Source: Brugia malayi (taxonomy: Eukaryota > Nematoda > Chromadorea > Rhabditida > Onchocercidae). Taken from it: 64,000 nt of DNA. The stretch spans positions 14,690,721-14,754,720 of the forward strand of contig NW_025062479.1 of the NCBI RefSeq assembly GCF_000002995.4, read 5' to 3'. The notes beneath the pieces are model-generated. The model ran no database searches. It saw only the letters and a program-made list of their open reading frames with translations, and was not told where the DNA came from. Within the stretch, counting starts at the first letter, position 1, and the number at the start of each line of letters is the position of its first letter. This document shows, in pieces, positions 24,532 to 35,891 of the stretch. Made by a program: the position numbers and the translations under genes.

Positions 24532-24826
24532 ATTCTCGTAATTTCATTCACTTCGGTTAAAATTAAAAAACATTCCAGATGAGCTGTTATTCATGCTATA
24601 ACTCAAAAAATAAATTAAATATTTTGATATAATGAAATCATAGAATCAATTACGTTGCATAAAAATGTGAACATTCAGTGAGAAAATTCATTTTCCTATA
24701 TTTCTCTTCAAAACTTATTTTAAAATCACAAAGCAAACATAATTTTTTTTCATTTTCGTAATTTCATTCACTTTGGTTAAAATTAAAAATATTCCAGAAG
24801 AGCCGTTATTTATGCTATAATTCAAA
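24532..24826. repeat. Diverged direct repeat of about 75 bp, copies 220 bp apart
   Basis: 24532-24607 and 24752-24826 share the sentence beginning TTCGTAATTTCATTCACTT (first copy CTCGTA) through ATGCTATAA, with roughly ten differences and a one-base length change. Each is preceded by a T run. Confidence 0.8.
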
Positions 24827-25441
24827 GCTTGTAATATTATTAAAAAACTATCAGAACAAATATCACTCAATTCAATAACTATTGTTATTGCTGCCATATT
24901 TAATATGTGCATTAGGATGACAATCTTTGATCCATCTTCTCTTTAAAGTTAGAAAAAGAAGCTCGAGAAATGAAACAAGAATGCACAACAAGGTTTAACG
25001 AATCAAATGTCATGATTTTCGATCATTTTTCAGAGCAGATTCAGACACATAGTATTCCTTTCACTTAATTATAATTTTATCCATTTCAACTGCTTGACCA
25101 CTGAGAACGGCAAATTGTAGTGATTCAAACACTTCTAGAAGTGAAATTTACTTAGAAAGAAATTACGCATCATTAGTAATATAATAGGCTTACCGCAAGT
25201 AAGTTTTAAAATGAATGTTTTGGAATTTTGAGATTTCAAGTAATGAGAAAAAAAAGAATTAGCATGAAATTGATTAAATTTACAAATTTCCAGTCATTTC
25301 AATTATACGGTAATACTTTGTCCTTCATGAACAATTTTTAGAACAAACTTTGAAGTGCAAAGTTCTTTTAATAACTGACTGTGCATTTTCAACTTTCTTC
25401 TATTAAAAATATCAGCTATTCAATCTTAAGTAACGTCTAAC

Positions 25442-25628
25442 CTCGTTTGTATCTATGCCATTGTTCTCGTTCCATAGATCTGGAAGCTTCATTAAGTTCA
25501 AAAACAGTTCGATGTTGACAGTGATGAATGATCATCGGTGACTGCAAATTTTCAATATCACCATTAGTAATACGACCGGTTATTCGATAAGTTCGCCTGA
25601 TAACTGCTGGATTGTTATAATGTCCCTT
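25442..25628 (-). CDS. Internal exon of the same unidentified gene (62 codons)
   Basis: Bounded by acceptor TTGATTACAG and donor GTTAGA. The frame that is open throughout reads KGHYNNPAVIRRTYRITGRI at its start and REQWHRYKRG at its end, rich in Arg/His and clearly unlike the surrounding intron. It ends in phase 1, which does not fit directly to the phase-0 terminal exon at 22388. Upstream exons were not found between 25629 and 27364. Family unknown. Confidence 0.55.
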
Positions 25629-27364
25629 CTGTAATCAAAAATTTGAAGTAAAAAATAATATGCTCTCATTGGAAATGTTGAAAAAATATATACATATATT
25701 AAAAGAAAAAAATAGAGCTTCATGAAATCTTTGAACAATTATCATCGATTAATGAATCATTTATCTCACCATTAATTAAAGAGATTGTAAAATATTCCAG
25801 AACTTCATGTAACAATAAAATTCACTTTTATTGCTAAAAGAAAAGAAAAATAAACAAGCTATAGTGTGTTAACACTAGCTAGTAAAAAATTAAATCTATC
25901 ACTTTATTTCATTTGGGAATTATCTTATGCTTACATTTCAATTAATCTTTAAAATTTTTAGCTCAAAATAAACATATTAAGATATAATTAACTAACTTAT
26001 TATCACTCGCAAATTTTTAATTACAATTGTTCAGTATATAAAAATGAGACAATAATGAGAAAAAATTTTTTATGGAGGAAAAAAAATGCTATTTTGGATA
26101 AGTATGTGATACATGGTAATAAATGTTACTGATAAGATGTTGAACTCATTCTCAAAATGTTAATTTTTAGATACCATCACAAGAAGAAATCGATTTATTT
26201 CATGATTGGTGAACCAATGGATTTGAAAATCTCAAATCATATTAATCGTTATTTATGTTAAACTTCATTCCAATAATTAGACAAAAATTATTGAATTTCA
26301 ATGAATAATACTAAATAAATATTTCAGTAATTACTAAATAATTATTTAATTAATAATTATCGAATGATCTCAATGATTATTTTAATGAATAATTTTAATA
26401 ATTATCGATGACGATTATTTCAATAATTATCAAATTTTTTCTTCAATATTACGAATAATTAGTAAATTTTATATGTGTTTACATTGCATGTAATTGAATA
26501 AATAATTGCAAAATACACAGATTTAACATCTAAAACAAACAGAAATAACAAATCAGAAGCATTTGATATATTTTACCTCGTTTTTTATTGGAAATAATTT
26601 AATTATCTAATCTAATTAACTATCAAACTTAACTAATTTGAAAGTCAAAACGACAAAATTTAAATCAAATATTTAACAAATTTAACAATTTAAGTGCGGT
26701 TTTAGTAATTATTTCTAATAATTTTGTATTTATTACTAAATATAAAAAAAGTAGCCAATGATTTGGTTAATTGACAATTTCGATGAAATCACATCCTGAA
26801 AGTTTTTCTTTTCCAAGATTTTATAAAATTTAATTGCAGTTTGAAAAAGTATTCATTTTTATCAAATTTAGTTGCGCTTGAAAAAATTACTTTGAATAAA
26901 AGAAAAAAGTATATAATCTGTGGCATATTATATTTGTTTTATTTATTTATTATTATAAGGAAAAAAAAAAGCAATTATTTATTGTGAAAGTAAAAATTAG
27001 TATCACAAAATCATTTATTTTTTGTAGCAGCAATTAATTTCTAATCGGTCATGCAAAAAAAATAGCAGGTGGTTAGCTTTCTTTGCTGCATGCTTTTTTT
27101 GCTAACTACGCGCAACTGCATGCTTTTTTTATTGAGCATATTTATTGTACATTTTGATATAAAACTCATTGTTAAACTATTAATTTTATTTGAGTGATAT
27201 CATTTTGCTTATTGCCTGCTTTTTTTTCATCTTTTTTTAAAAGTTAGTTCTATTTGCTTCAGTAATTTATTGCTATAATTATTGCTTGTGTTGAAAGAAA
27301 TTTTTTTAGTTCATAAATTTTCATTGAAATTATGTCCTTTCATCTTTTTTAAAATGCCTCTCAA
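25629..27364. other. Intergenic or intronic AT-rich DNA, no gene recognised
   Basis: No supported exon on either strand. A short plus-strand stretch at about 26171-26208 has an acceptor, an open frame (IPSQEEIDLFHDW) and a GTGAAC donor, but it is too short to support. The 5' part of the unidentified minus-strand gene should lie here. Confidence 0.4.
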
Positions 27365-27893
27365 CACAATAAATTTTCCCATTTTTTTAAATACATTTTT
27401 TTTGCATATGCAAATTTTTCAAAAATTTTCTTTACTATAAATAATCATTTTATTATTTTATCAGTTAGTATTAGCTACAGGATCTGTTAGTGAAGAGTTC
27501 GCATAACCACTGGAAGTGTTAGTTTTGTAGACGATTAAAAGGAGTGTTATTCTAGCCAGTTTACAAGGCTTTTTTTTTTTTTTTTTTGAAACTTAATTCT
27601 AGTACTTTAAAACTAATTTAAAAATATTATTTAGGGTTTTTTATTTCCAAAAAGTTTATGGTATAATTTCCTTTCCCTTTTTTTTTCTGTAATATTTTTG
27701 TTGCACAATAAATTTTCCCATTTTTTTAAATACATTTTTTTTGCATATGCAAATTTTTCAAAAATTTTCTTTACTATAAATAATCATTTTATTATTTTAT
27801 CAGTTAGTATTAGCTACAGGATCTGTTAGTGAAGAGTTCGCATAACCACTGGAAGTGTTAGTTTTGCAGACGATTAAAAGGAGTGTTATTCTA
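27365..27893. repeat. 190-bp near-perfect direct duplication upstream of the RING-PHD gene
   Basis: 27365-27554 and 27704-27893 are the same sequence at a constant offset of 339 bp; I see only one difference (GTAGAC against GCAGAC), so the duplication is recent. The similarity resumes weakly as ACAAGGC / ACAAGAC plus a T run. The second copy ends 31 bp before the start codon at 27925, so the duplication probably doubles the promoter or 5' leader. Confidence 0.92.
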
Positions 27894-27924
27894 ACAAGAC
27901 TTTTTTAAAAAAAGAAAAAAAAAA

Positions 27925-29395
27925 ATGGAATCAAATTGTGCCATATGTTTGGAACAATTAAAATATCCGCTTGGAAGACTTAATAATTGTAAACACAAAT
28001 TCTGTTTTAAATGTATTCGCGATTGGTTAAAAAAGCGATCACAATGCCCACTTTGTGGTGGAGAGCCAAAATATCTAATTAAAATTGAAGAAACAAAAAA
28101 TGAAAGAAAAGTGCCAGTAAAAAAAAGAACAAAGGAACAATTTGAAAATGAGGTTATCAGTGTTATCATTAACATATCATCACTATGAAATATTTTAATT
28201 TGATTGTCTATATCATTAATTTTTTTAAACTTATTTAACATGATGATTGTTATTATTATAGTGAAATGGTCCTTTGTTTGATTAATTAAATATTTTAAAC
28301 AATTTTTCCGGACACGGTCATGAAAATATTCCAGTTTACCTTTCTTTATATAAAGATTCTAGTCTAGGACCATATATGAAATTTTTAACCTAGAATTTAC
28401 CAAGCAGTTAAAATTAAGCTTTTAAATCAGAAGAAATTTGATTGAATTGGAGGAAAGGTGAAAATTCATAATGTTATTCTGTATAAACAGAAGTCTTTCA
28501 AGCTTCATTGTAATTTTTTAAAAAATTTGAATTTCAAATCTATCCTTTAGAGTCTTATCCCTTTTGACATAATTCTGTTCTAAATTTTCAGAAAAAAGAA
28601 ATATTACAATCATTTGTTGCAACATATTCTATAAAGAATTAACAATGTTACCATATTATTTGTTGTTAATTATTTTGAAATCTTTTTTCATTTTTGCTTA
28701 AAATTTTGCAAAATTTTTGAATTTTCAAGCTTCTTGCCCAAGAACAACTGGAAAATGATCAAGGCGGCCCTTCAAATGAAGATATTACCATTGAATATGC
28801 AAACTGCCGATCATGCAGAAGTTCAGATAATGAACATTTACTGCTACTCTGCGACGGAAACATTGGTCAAAATGCTGATGGTTCTACGATTCGCTGTAAT
28901 GTCGCCTATCATTGCTATTGCTTACCGGAGAAACTGGAGCGAATCCCGGAAAATGACTGGTTTTGTCCATTCTGCGAAAACAAACCAGAAAATGCACAGC
29001 ATTTTGTAGAACAAACAAATTTAAATGTTTCACGTTCAGAAGAAGCTGGTAGTAGTAGTTCAAGACAATTAAAGAATGAGACTGATGTATCGAAATGTCA
29101 TCTAAGCGGATGTTTGGAGCAAGGTAATATGAAAATAGAAACTGGATGCAGCAAAATTAGAAATTCCGAATCAACGCTTATTCAAGATGCTTATGGTGAT
29201 TCGGATACGGAAAGTGAATCAAGAGACTATAGTAATGAAAAGAGTGAATTATATTCAACAAGTGATGCAACTAGTGATGATTACGATGATAGCAACGAAA
29301 TAACAGTCGAAAATACTGGCGGCAAGTTATCATATAGACGAAAATTAACAAACTATAATATTTTGATAATAAGATTACAACTCTTAAAAAATTAA
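27925..29395 (+). CDS. RING + PHD finger protein, PHRF1-like
   Basis: Exon 1 is 27925-28152 and exon 2 starts at 28730; both are in phase 0 (donor GAG|GTTATC, acceptor TTTTCAAG). Residues about 5-47 form a C3HC4 RING (CAIC, NCKHKFCFKC, CPLC), the ubiquitin-ligase type zinc finger. A basic linker leads to a C4HC3 PHD finger at about 95-150 (NCRSC, LLLCDG, IRC, YHCYC, DWFCPFC), the histone-tail reader type. A Ser/Glu/Asp-rich tail follows. RING directly followed by PHD is the order in PHRF1, a large nuclear protein; this protein is far shorter (297 residues if read to the TAA at 29393). The 3' end is uncertain: a strong donor at 29124 (phase 1) could join the acidic exon at 29601-29800, giving 273 residues, and a donor at 29326 could join an open frame from 29410 to 29593. 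There is no RNA-polymerase-binding domain visible. Confidence 0.75.
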
Positions 29396-29600
29396 AAATT
29401 TTAATACAGAAATAAGAATTACAAATCATTCTACCTAATATTTTACGTTTGCGTGCTATACGTAGATGAAATATACGTCGATGAGAACGTACAAATATAC
29501 GAAATTAATATTTCTTCATTAAAAAACAGACAAGAAATTATAACTAAAGCTAGAATAGGAACAAAAATATCGAATTTACTTATACATCATTAATATATAG

Positions 29601-29800
29601 GGACAAATTTTGATGTATTGGACGACGACGACGACGACGATGACGATGACAGTGATGATGGTGAGAATGATGATGATGATGATTGTAACGAATCGGATGA
29701 AACAGATTCTGAGCAAAAATTCCACCAAGCGATATTTTGCGATAATTGCGGACGAAGAAGAGGAATGAAGCGTAATCAAGGAATTACATATCGCCGATAA
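29601..29800 (+). CDS. Likely alternative last exon of the RING-PHD gene (Asp-rich, CxxC)
   Basis: Follows an ATATATAG acceptor and starts with two bases, which fits the phase-1 donor AAG|GTAATA at 29123/29124 of the RING-PHD gene. It encodes a run of about ten Asp broken by Ser/Gly/Glu, then FCDNCGRRRGMKRNQGITYR and TAA. Its frame is also the same frame as exon 2 read straight through, but three stops intervene (29393, 29402, 29591). Asp codons are GAC/GAT repeats, so part of the length may vary by slippage. A separate small gene is less likely because no ATG precedes the acidic run in a good context. Confidence 0.45.
29625..29690 (+). repeat. GAC/GAT trinucleotide repeat encoding poly-Asp
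   Basis: Imperfect run of GAC then GAT triplets within the acidic exon. Confidence 0.85.
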
Positions 29801-30935
29801 AGTTGCAGAATTTATGACAAAGACGAAATGAAATTCTGGTAAAGCGGGAATATCAAAGACTGATACTAACACATCATCACTCTAGCTAACAGATCACTTC
29901 TATATAACAAATAATAATGATAATTTTAATAATTGCTGATGTACTTGATATACCATATGATTTTCTAACCAACTTACAATTTTACTTGTGATAATGCAAT
30001 CAATGAATGTGTGAACTGAAATAAACTTATGCTAAAATCCAGAATTCCTATTACAATATTAACAGCGTTAATCTAAGTTACATTTGTTCATAAAAATTTT
30101 GAATCCGAATTTCATGAAATTATCACGTATAGTTCACATAGCGCTAAATTGTTACTGATACTGTACTACTAGAAGTCATTCTCAACACATTGAAATCACA
30201 ATATTAAAAAACTGAAATAATTTAAAAGAGAAATAAATACTTGTGTTAAAAAAAACCACTTACGTCAGCTTATAATCACGTAATATATCCGTGATCTCTC
30301 GTAATCACGCAAACAAATTCATAATTTTGGCATGATATTTTCCGTTATACTATTTACTTATATACTCTTCAATTATGCAGTTCCTTCCTATAATAAACCT
30401 AATAAACCCTTTACACTAGTGATCGGAAGAATTATATAAAATTGAAGAGTTTCGGAGATGCTTTCAGAGCATAATGGACCGCGTTAAATTCAAAAATATT
30501 GCATTTGAGGAATTTTAGCTTAATGTTGTTGGAATTGAGGGGTTAATGGTGTGGTAGTGTTTTGTTGGTTTTGGTCGTATATTGTTCGGTGGGGTGTTTG
30601 TATTGTGTGGTAATGTCTAGATTCATTCATTAATATATAATTTATAGAGAAATAAATGAATTTGTCCGAGAAATTCTTTCCACGGGAACGTCATAAATAT
30701 AATCTAGTAAATGTTATTAAAATATTGCCTTTATTTTAGTTGATAATCCAGAATTGCTTAGATAATGATTGAAATTATCAAAATGATTCAAATAGGACTA
30801 ATCTTACTCTATGCATAACCAGTAACTTGTAGGATCATCTTTACTTTTTCTATTATCTTATATGAGGTAATTTCAATGGTAGTTCTTTCGAGAATAATAC
30901 GAAATTATTTTTTTGTGCCGATCACTGGGTGAAGA
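29801..30935. other. Intergenic region between the RING-PHD gene and utp-6
   Basis: Non-coding. It contains the cytosine-poor G/T-rich tract at about 30519-30616 and presumably the utp-6 promoter at its right end. No gene is seen. Confidence 0.6.
30519..30616. other. G/T-rich, C-depleted tract
   Basis: About 100 bases of the plus strand made almost only of G, T and A, with runs such as GAGGGGTTAATGGTGTGGTAG and GGTGGGGTGTTTG. It stands out from the A/T-balanced flanks. Function unknown. Confidence 0.7.
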
Positions 30936-33900
30936 ATGAGTGAATTTGTGGAAGAAGATATCGAAGGTTTGCTTCCTGTTTTCGAGACATTAAGAGATGT
31001 TCAGTTATTATCACCTACTGAAATTGATGCATTTGTCAAACGTTGCCAGTTCTTCGAATATCGTCTTCAAAAGCCTGTAAGAACTTTTTCTTCGACAACT
31101 TAACTTATGCTATACTATTAATCACAATGACTTTCTTGCTGAATTTGTCAGGATTTGTTAAATTAGTTTGGATTTCGCAGTGGAAGTGCTTAAATGTCGC
31201 AGTGTAAAGCCTGAAGTATTACTATAAGTTGATGCTGTATGTCCGTCAAATGTCCAAGAGAGAGAGAATTGATTTTTGGGTACTCATTGGAATTTTATAA
31301 CATTAGCATCATTTAGTGTTTGGTGAAAGTACCAATCAATGCGTATTATTTTCAGCGGAAAGATCCATCGTCGTTCAAAGGATATACCGATTATTTGGGA
31401 TCGATTATGAAGCTTGTTCGAATGCGACGGAAACGATTGAATTACAGGTTGAGAGAAGATGAAATTGAAGGCAAAATCATCATCAAAGTTGCCAATCTGC
31501 TGCGACAGTGTTGTGAACGATTTCAGGTTTTTCATTTTTTGTTTAATAGGAGTATACTTTGGTGTAGTCTTTTTTATAATATAGGTATGTCTGCCAAATT
31601 TTGAAAACTGAAAAAATTCGATAATTTGTTGAAATGATAGCTGATATTTTGATATTAACTTAACTTCATATTTTCAAATGACGTGCAGTTTATGTTCAGA
31701 GAAACCTAACAAGTTAATATGAAATTGATTGCAGGGGCGGGCAGAGCTTTGGTTTGATTTGATCGGATTTTTGAAGGAAGAGAAAATGTATATCCGATGC
31801 AGTAAAGCGTATTTCCGCGCAATGCAGGTAAGTTTCTGAAAGGAATCTCTTTTTGTAAGGGCAGAATCAAGGGTTAGTAAATTTGTAAAGTGCGAATTAA
31901 AATTAGGCCTTCGTGAAAGTAAATAATTACTCACGGCGTCAGAAATGATTACTTTTATTACGTGGTCTTAATTAGACTGATCAGAATATAACGTCAAATA
32001 AATTATATGTTCCAGTTTATGAAATTATATGTTCCAGCTCTTTCCAAGGAATTCTGCTTTACGAATTCAAGCGGCTCGATTTGAATATTCAGTCGAACAT
32101 AGAATAGAGTGCGCACGTTGTATAATGCAAGAGGGGATTCGGTTGAATCCTACAGAATGCAGTTTATGGACGAATTTTGTTCACCTGGAATTAGATCATG
32201 TCAAATGGTTGGGTTGATGATGATTTTCAGAAATTCCCACTCAGAATTAATTTATAAACTAACTGAATAAAACACTTTATAGTTAACATATAGACTTTTT
32301 TCTTAGACAGTGACTCAGTAAACTCTTAAAACTGTGGCTTAAGGATTTATTCAATAAATTGTTTTCAGGTTGATTACTCGAAAGAGTATTTTGACGGGAA
32401 AAGGGTATCATTTGCCATGTACTGAGGAGAAAGAACTGGAAGTGGCAGCTGAAGCGCAGAAAACTCCAGAAATGAAAGTAAATATAAAAGAAAAAAGTGG
32501 ACAGGATGCAGTTTTGGGTCTTCGAGTCGTTGAAACAATCATTAATGAGGCCTTGGAATGTTGCGTTTCAGGACGAAGTGGTTGGTCTCATCTGTATATT
32601 TTACTGGTTGCAAGATATTATTCACCATTTTTGGAAATTGAATATTATAAAGCATCAGGATAAAAAAACACGACCTTCCAGTTAGATTATGATTGAATTT
32701 CAGTATCAGTAGTTTATGGTCGAATATGTTGCTTAGGTCCAATTGTTAAATTGCGTTTATTATAGCAATGCTACTGAATTTTTGGAGAATTATGAAGAAA
32801 TATGGTCTGGTGGCATGTCATCTGGTAGAAAAATTGTATGATATGTTATGGACGCCGAAGTATAAAAGTGAAGAAAGTTGGATTGCAAAATCGGAATTAA
32901 TGAATTACGTAAGTTTCATTTCGGCATCGATGCTTTTATTCAATGGAAAGTATTGGAACCTGATAAATGGGCTTCATTTCATCACTATGCTTTAGCATAT
33001 GTTTAGAATTTTGTTTAATAGAAGATATAAATATGAAAAACTCTATAGTAGTTGACTTCAAGATTTGCTCTGGATTCTTAATTTCATATATTTGATGTTC
33101 AAGATGAACCTTAGTTGTTTGGACTTATGTGATAATGTTATCCTGCTTTATTTTTATTACTTTGTCACAGCGATAATCATATAATGAGAAAATCGACATT
33201 TTCCGGGATTAAATGAAAGAAGTCCTTTTTTAGGACCAATATTCTCTCTACGAATTGTTTGACAAAGCTTGTGAGGATATACCAACTGAAAGGATGCATC
33301 GACATTATTTGACTCTTTGTCAAAGACATTATTCATATGATGGTTAGTTATTCTCTTCACGAATTGTTTGTTAAATGTGTCATTTCTTTTAGACTTAAAT
33401 AGCTGCATTTTTTTTTATTCGATGCTATATTGCAGCAACACTGAATCTTTTGCGTAAAGTAGCTTAACAATATCCATTCTTTTTCAAACCAGTTTGTAGG
33501 AGAAAATTAACATTTTAGACATACCATATTTATAAAAAATGTATTCATTTCGAAGAGCAAAACTTAATCTAATCTTATTCATCACGTATCATTTTTTTGC
33601 CTGGCATAATCTGTGTTTCATAATCTGTTTTTTTTTTTTTTTTTTCTTTTGTATATAGTTAACTACAATAAAGTCATATTTTCTACTTTAAGGTGATGCA
33701 GATGCAAAAGAGAAGTTTCGTGAACAGCTTTTCTGGTTGATTAGTAGAGGATATGGGACAGATATGGATGTTAGAAAATTCAATGTGCTGGTAGAAAGTT
33801 CCGAAGAAAAAGAGAAAGTTTTGGATGAGGCAGTGAAAAACAATCCGGAAAATGCATTTTTATGGATGATGTTATTGCAGTGCAAAATAAAATCCAACCC

Positions 33901-35891
33901 GACAGATGTGGAAACGATACGTAAATTGTTCAATAAAGCAACACGAGAAGTATGCTTTTTCAAATTATTTGATATTTTGTTAGAACGATGAACTAGAAAA
34001 GTGTCTCAGTGTTTTCCTGAAAATTATATTTTTCATTAAACGATGCTACAGGTTTTCAAAAAATGCTTTCTGCGTTAATCTCTTTAAATCGCCGTCAATC
34101 GGTGAGTCAAGTTGACGGAATCATCAGTCTTTTGTCAGATTTTCAATGTGTACTTGTGTCGATCCATAGAAGTGTCATTTTTGAGGATAAATGCAAGTGT
34201 GGTAAATAAAAGAAATACATTGATGAAGTCTTTAGTAATGTTGTAGCATCTGAAATAACTTAAGCTTTTATAGCTTTGAATATTAGTTGCTGCTTTGATA
34301 TTTTAATAATATATGGTAGTAGTAGTATTGCTTCGAATTGTCAAACATGTTAACAGTTTAAGGCATATGATGGAAGTTATGGTCTTGCTAGCATGTACAA
34401 AGTAATCATCGATTGGGCGCATCAGTACTCGGAAGATGATGTGGATGATTTTTTCAGACAAGCTACTTTTCGTACAACACCGAAAGTTGCATGTCAAATG
34501 CGTTGTGTTCGTTTGAAGTAGGAATTTTTTCTGTTGTAATTCAGTTTCTTAATAGCCTAGATGGTCTCTGCCTCTATTCCTTTGATAGTGTGAAGAGGCA
34601 TTGAATGACCTTTCATTTTTTTGCCTTTCAGTTATTAAGATTTAATAGCAGTGAGCAACTGAGTGATAGTAGTAAACAATGATTAATATTGTTAGTGATT
34701 GAGAAGAGAAAAGATGAGAGAGCAAAAAGTTAGAGAAGCAGTGCTTCAAAGCTGCATCAGAGTATGTTTGATAATTGAAATTTCTCCTCCAGTGACTAAT
34801 AATGATTTTCAGTTACATGGCTTCTGTTTATCATGACAGACCTAATAAACTAAGGGAAGAATATTTCCTGTTTGCAAAACATCCACCAAACAGGTAATGA
34901 ATTCCCAATATTTTGTAGTTTGTCAATTATTTGCAGTCTGCTTCACTGCCAAACCACCATAAATTTCTCAATTTTGAAAGTGGAATCTAATTGATTGTTG
35001 AGATTATTGTGTTTTCTATTTCTTTAAAAAAAGATTTTTATTTAGTTTCTTTACGATGTAATAGCACGTCTTGGACAATCTATTCATCCACTTTCCCACT
35101 TTTCCTAACTTTGTTAATTGACGAAATAAAAGAAAATTCTTTTTTATTGTCCATTTTTTTCTAGCAGACTTATTAACAAAAATTTGTATTTCAGTATTGA
35201 AGTTCATCAAACATTTATCAAGCTTGAATTAAAATCAAAGCAAATGTCAGTCGAATTTGTTGCACAGGCTTTTGAGTTAATGATTGTAGAATTTGGAAGA
35301 AAGGCACACGAATGTTGGATTGACTATGCGAATTTTATGTTGAAATATGAGCCACTCACGTTACAAACAATTCATAGGGTAAGCTAAGTCTTTGAAGTAG
35401 CCTGAATTGTTTGAAAAACTTCCCGAATTGTTGCTATATTTTGCCAGGTGATTTCATTTCATAACTGCAATTATTTGAGCATTGTTGGTTGCCGACTATA
35501 ATATGTCAATGAGCATTTTTTGCTAATCTCAAATTATGTCAGTATTACATTTGGATTAAATATAACTTATGAACTTCTTATAGTTTCTTTAATACGCTGG
35601 AGTAAAATTTATGCCTTTAGAAAAACTTTAGCTGAAAATCCTTGAATATTGGGTTTGTAAATAATTCAAGTTGGTGCAGCTTTTAAAACTTATTTAATTG
35701 ACTTGATTTAGTTACTTTTTTTTTAGCGCGCTATGGCCTCATTGGTATCAGATGAAGTCGAACTATTTCTGGCAGCTTATAATAAATTGCTGCAAAATTC
35801 TGTTAGTAATTATACTGAATCAGATTCCGATACGGAAAAGGATATTGAAAATATTGATCTTATTGAGGACGACGACGATGATACTGCATAA
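30936..35891 (+). CDS. utp-6: UTP6, U3 snoRNA-associated protein 6 (SSU processome), complete 12-exon gene
   Basis: UTP6 is a nucleolar HAT-repeat protein of the UTP-B module of the small-subunit processome, needed for early 18S pre-rRNA cleavage. Exons: 30936-31076, 31356-31526, 31735-31827, 32038-32207, 32369-32559, 32766-32908, 33234-33342, 33693-33949, 34363-34517, 34813-34893, 35195-35378, 35727-35891. They total 1860 nt (619 residues plus stop), phases all match, and length is close to human UTP6 (about 600). The N-terminal region follows the family: EDIEGLLPVFETLRDVQLLS, then FKGYTDYLGSIMKLVRMRRK, then aromatic-rich HAT repeats (AELWFDLIGFLKEEK; ALRIQAARFEYSVEHR; CSLWTNFVHLELDH; CWIDYANFMLKYEP). 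The C terminus ends in an acidic tail (TESDSDTEKDIENI and DDDDDTA). Exon 9 could begin six bases earlier (34357). Weaker points are the exon 5 donor (AAT|GTTGCG) and the CAAG/TTAAG acceptors. Confidence 0.92.

Larger units (their letters stand above)
22389..25441. other. Presumed intron(s) of the unidentified minus-strand gene
   Basis: Three kilobases between the two exons. It holds the 28-bp palindrome, the hairpin at 23256-23305 and the direct repeat at 24532/24752. A linking minus-strand exon of length 3n+2 is required by phase but I could not place it. Confidence 0.4.

Noticed and set aside
26171..26208. Exon-like plus-strand block with acceptor and donor
   Set aside because: Only 13 codons and no partner exons on the plus strand.
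29405..29593. Arg-rich reading with two TGA stops in an alternative frame, suggesting decay of CGA codons
   Set aside because: The competing frame is open for more than 60 codons over the same bases, so the Arg-rich reading is probably a shadow.
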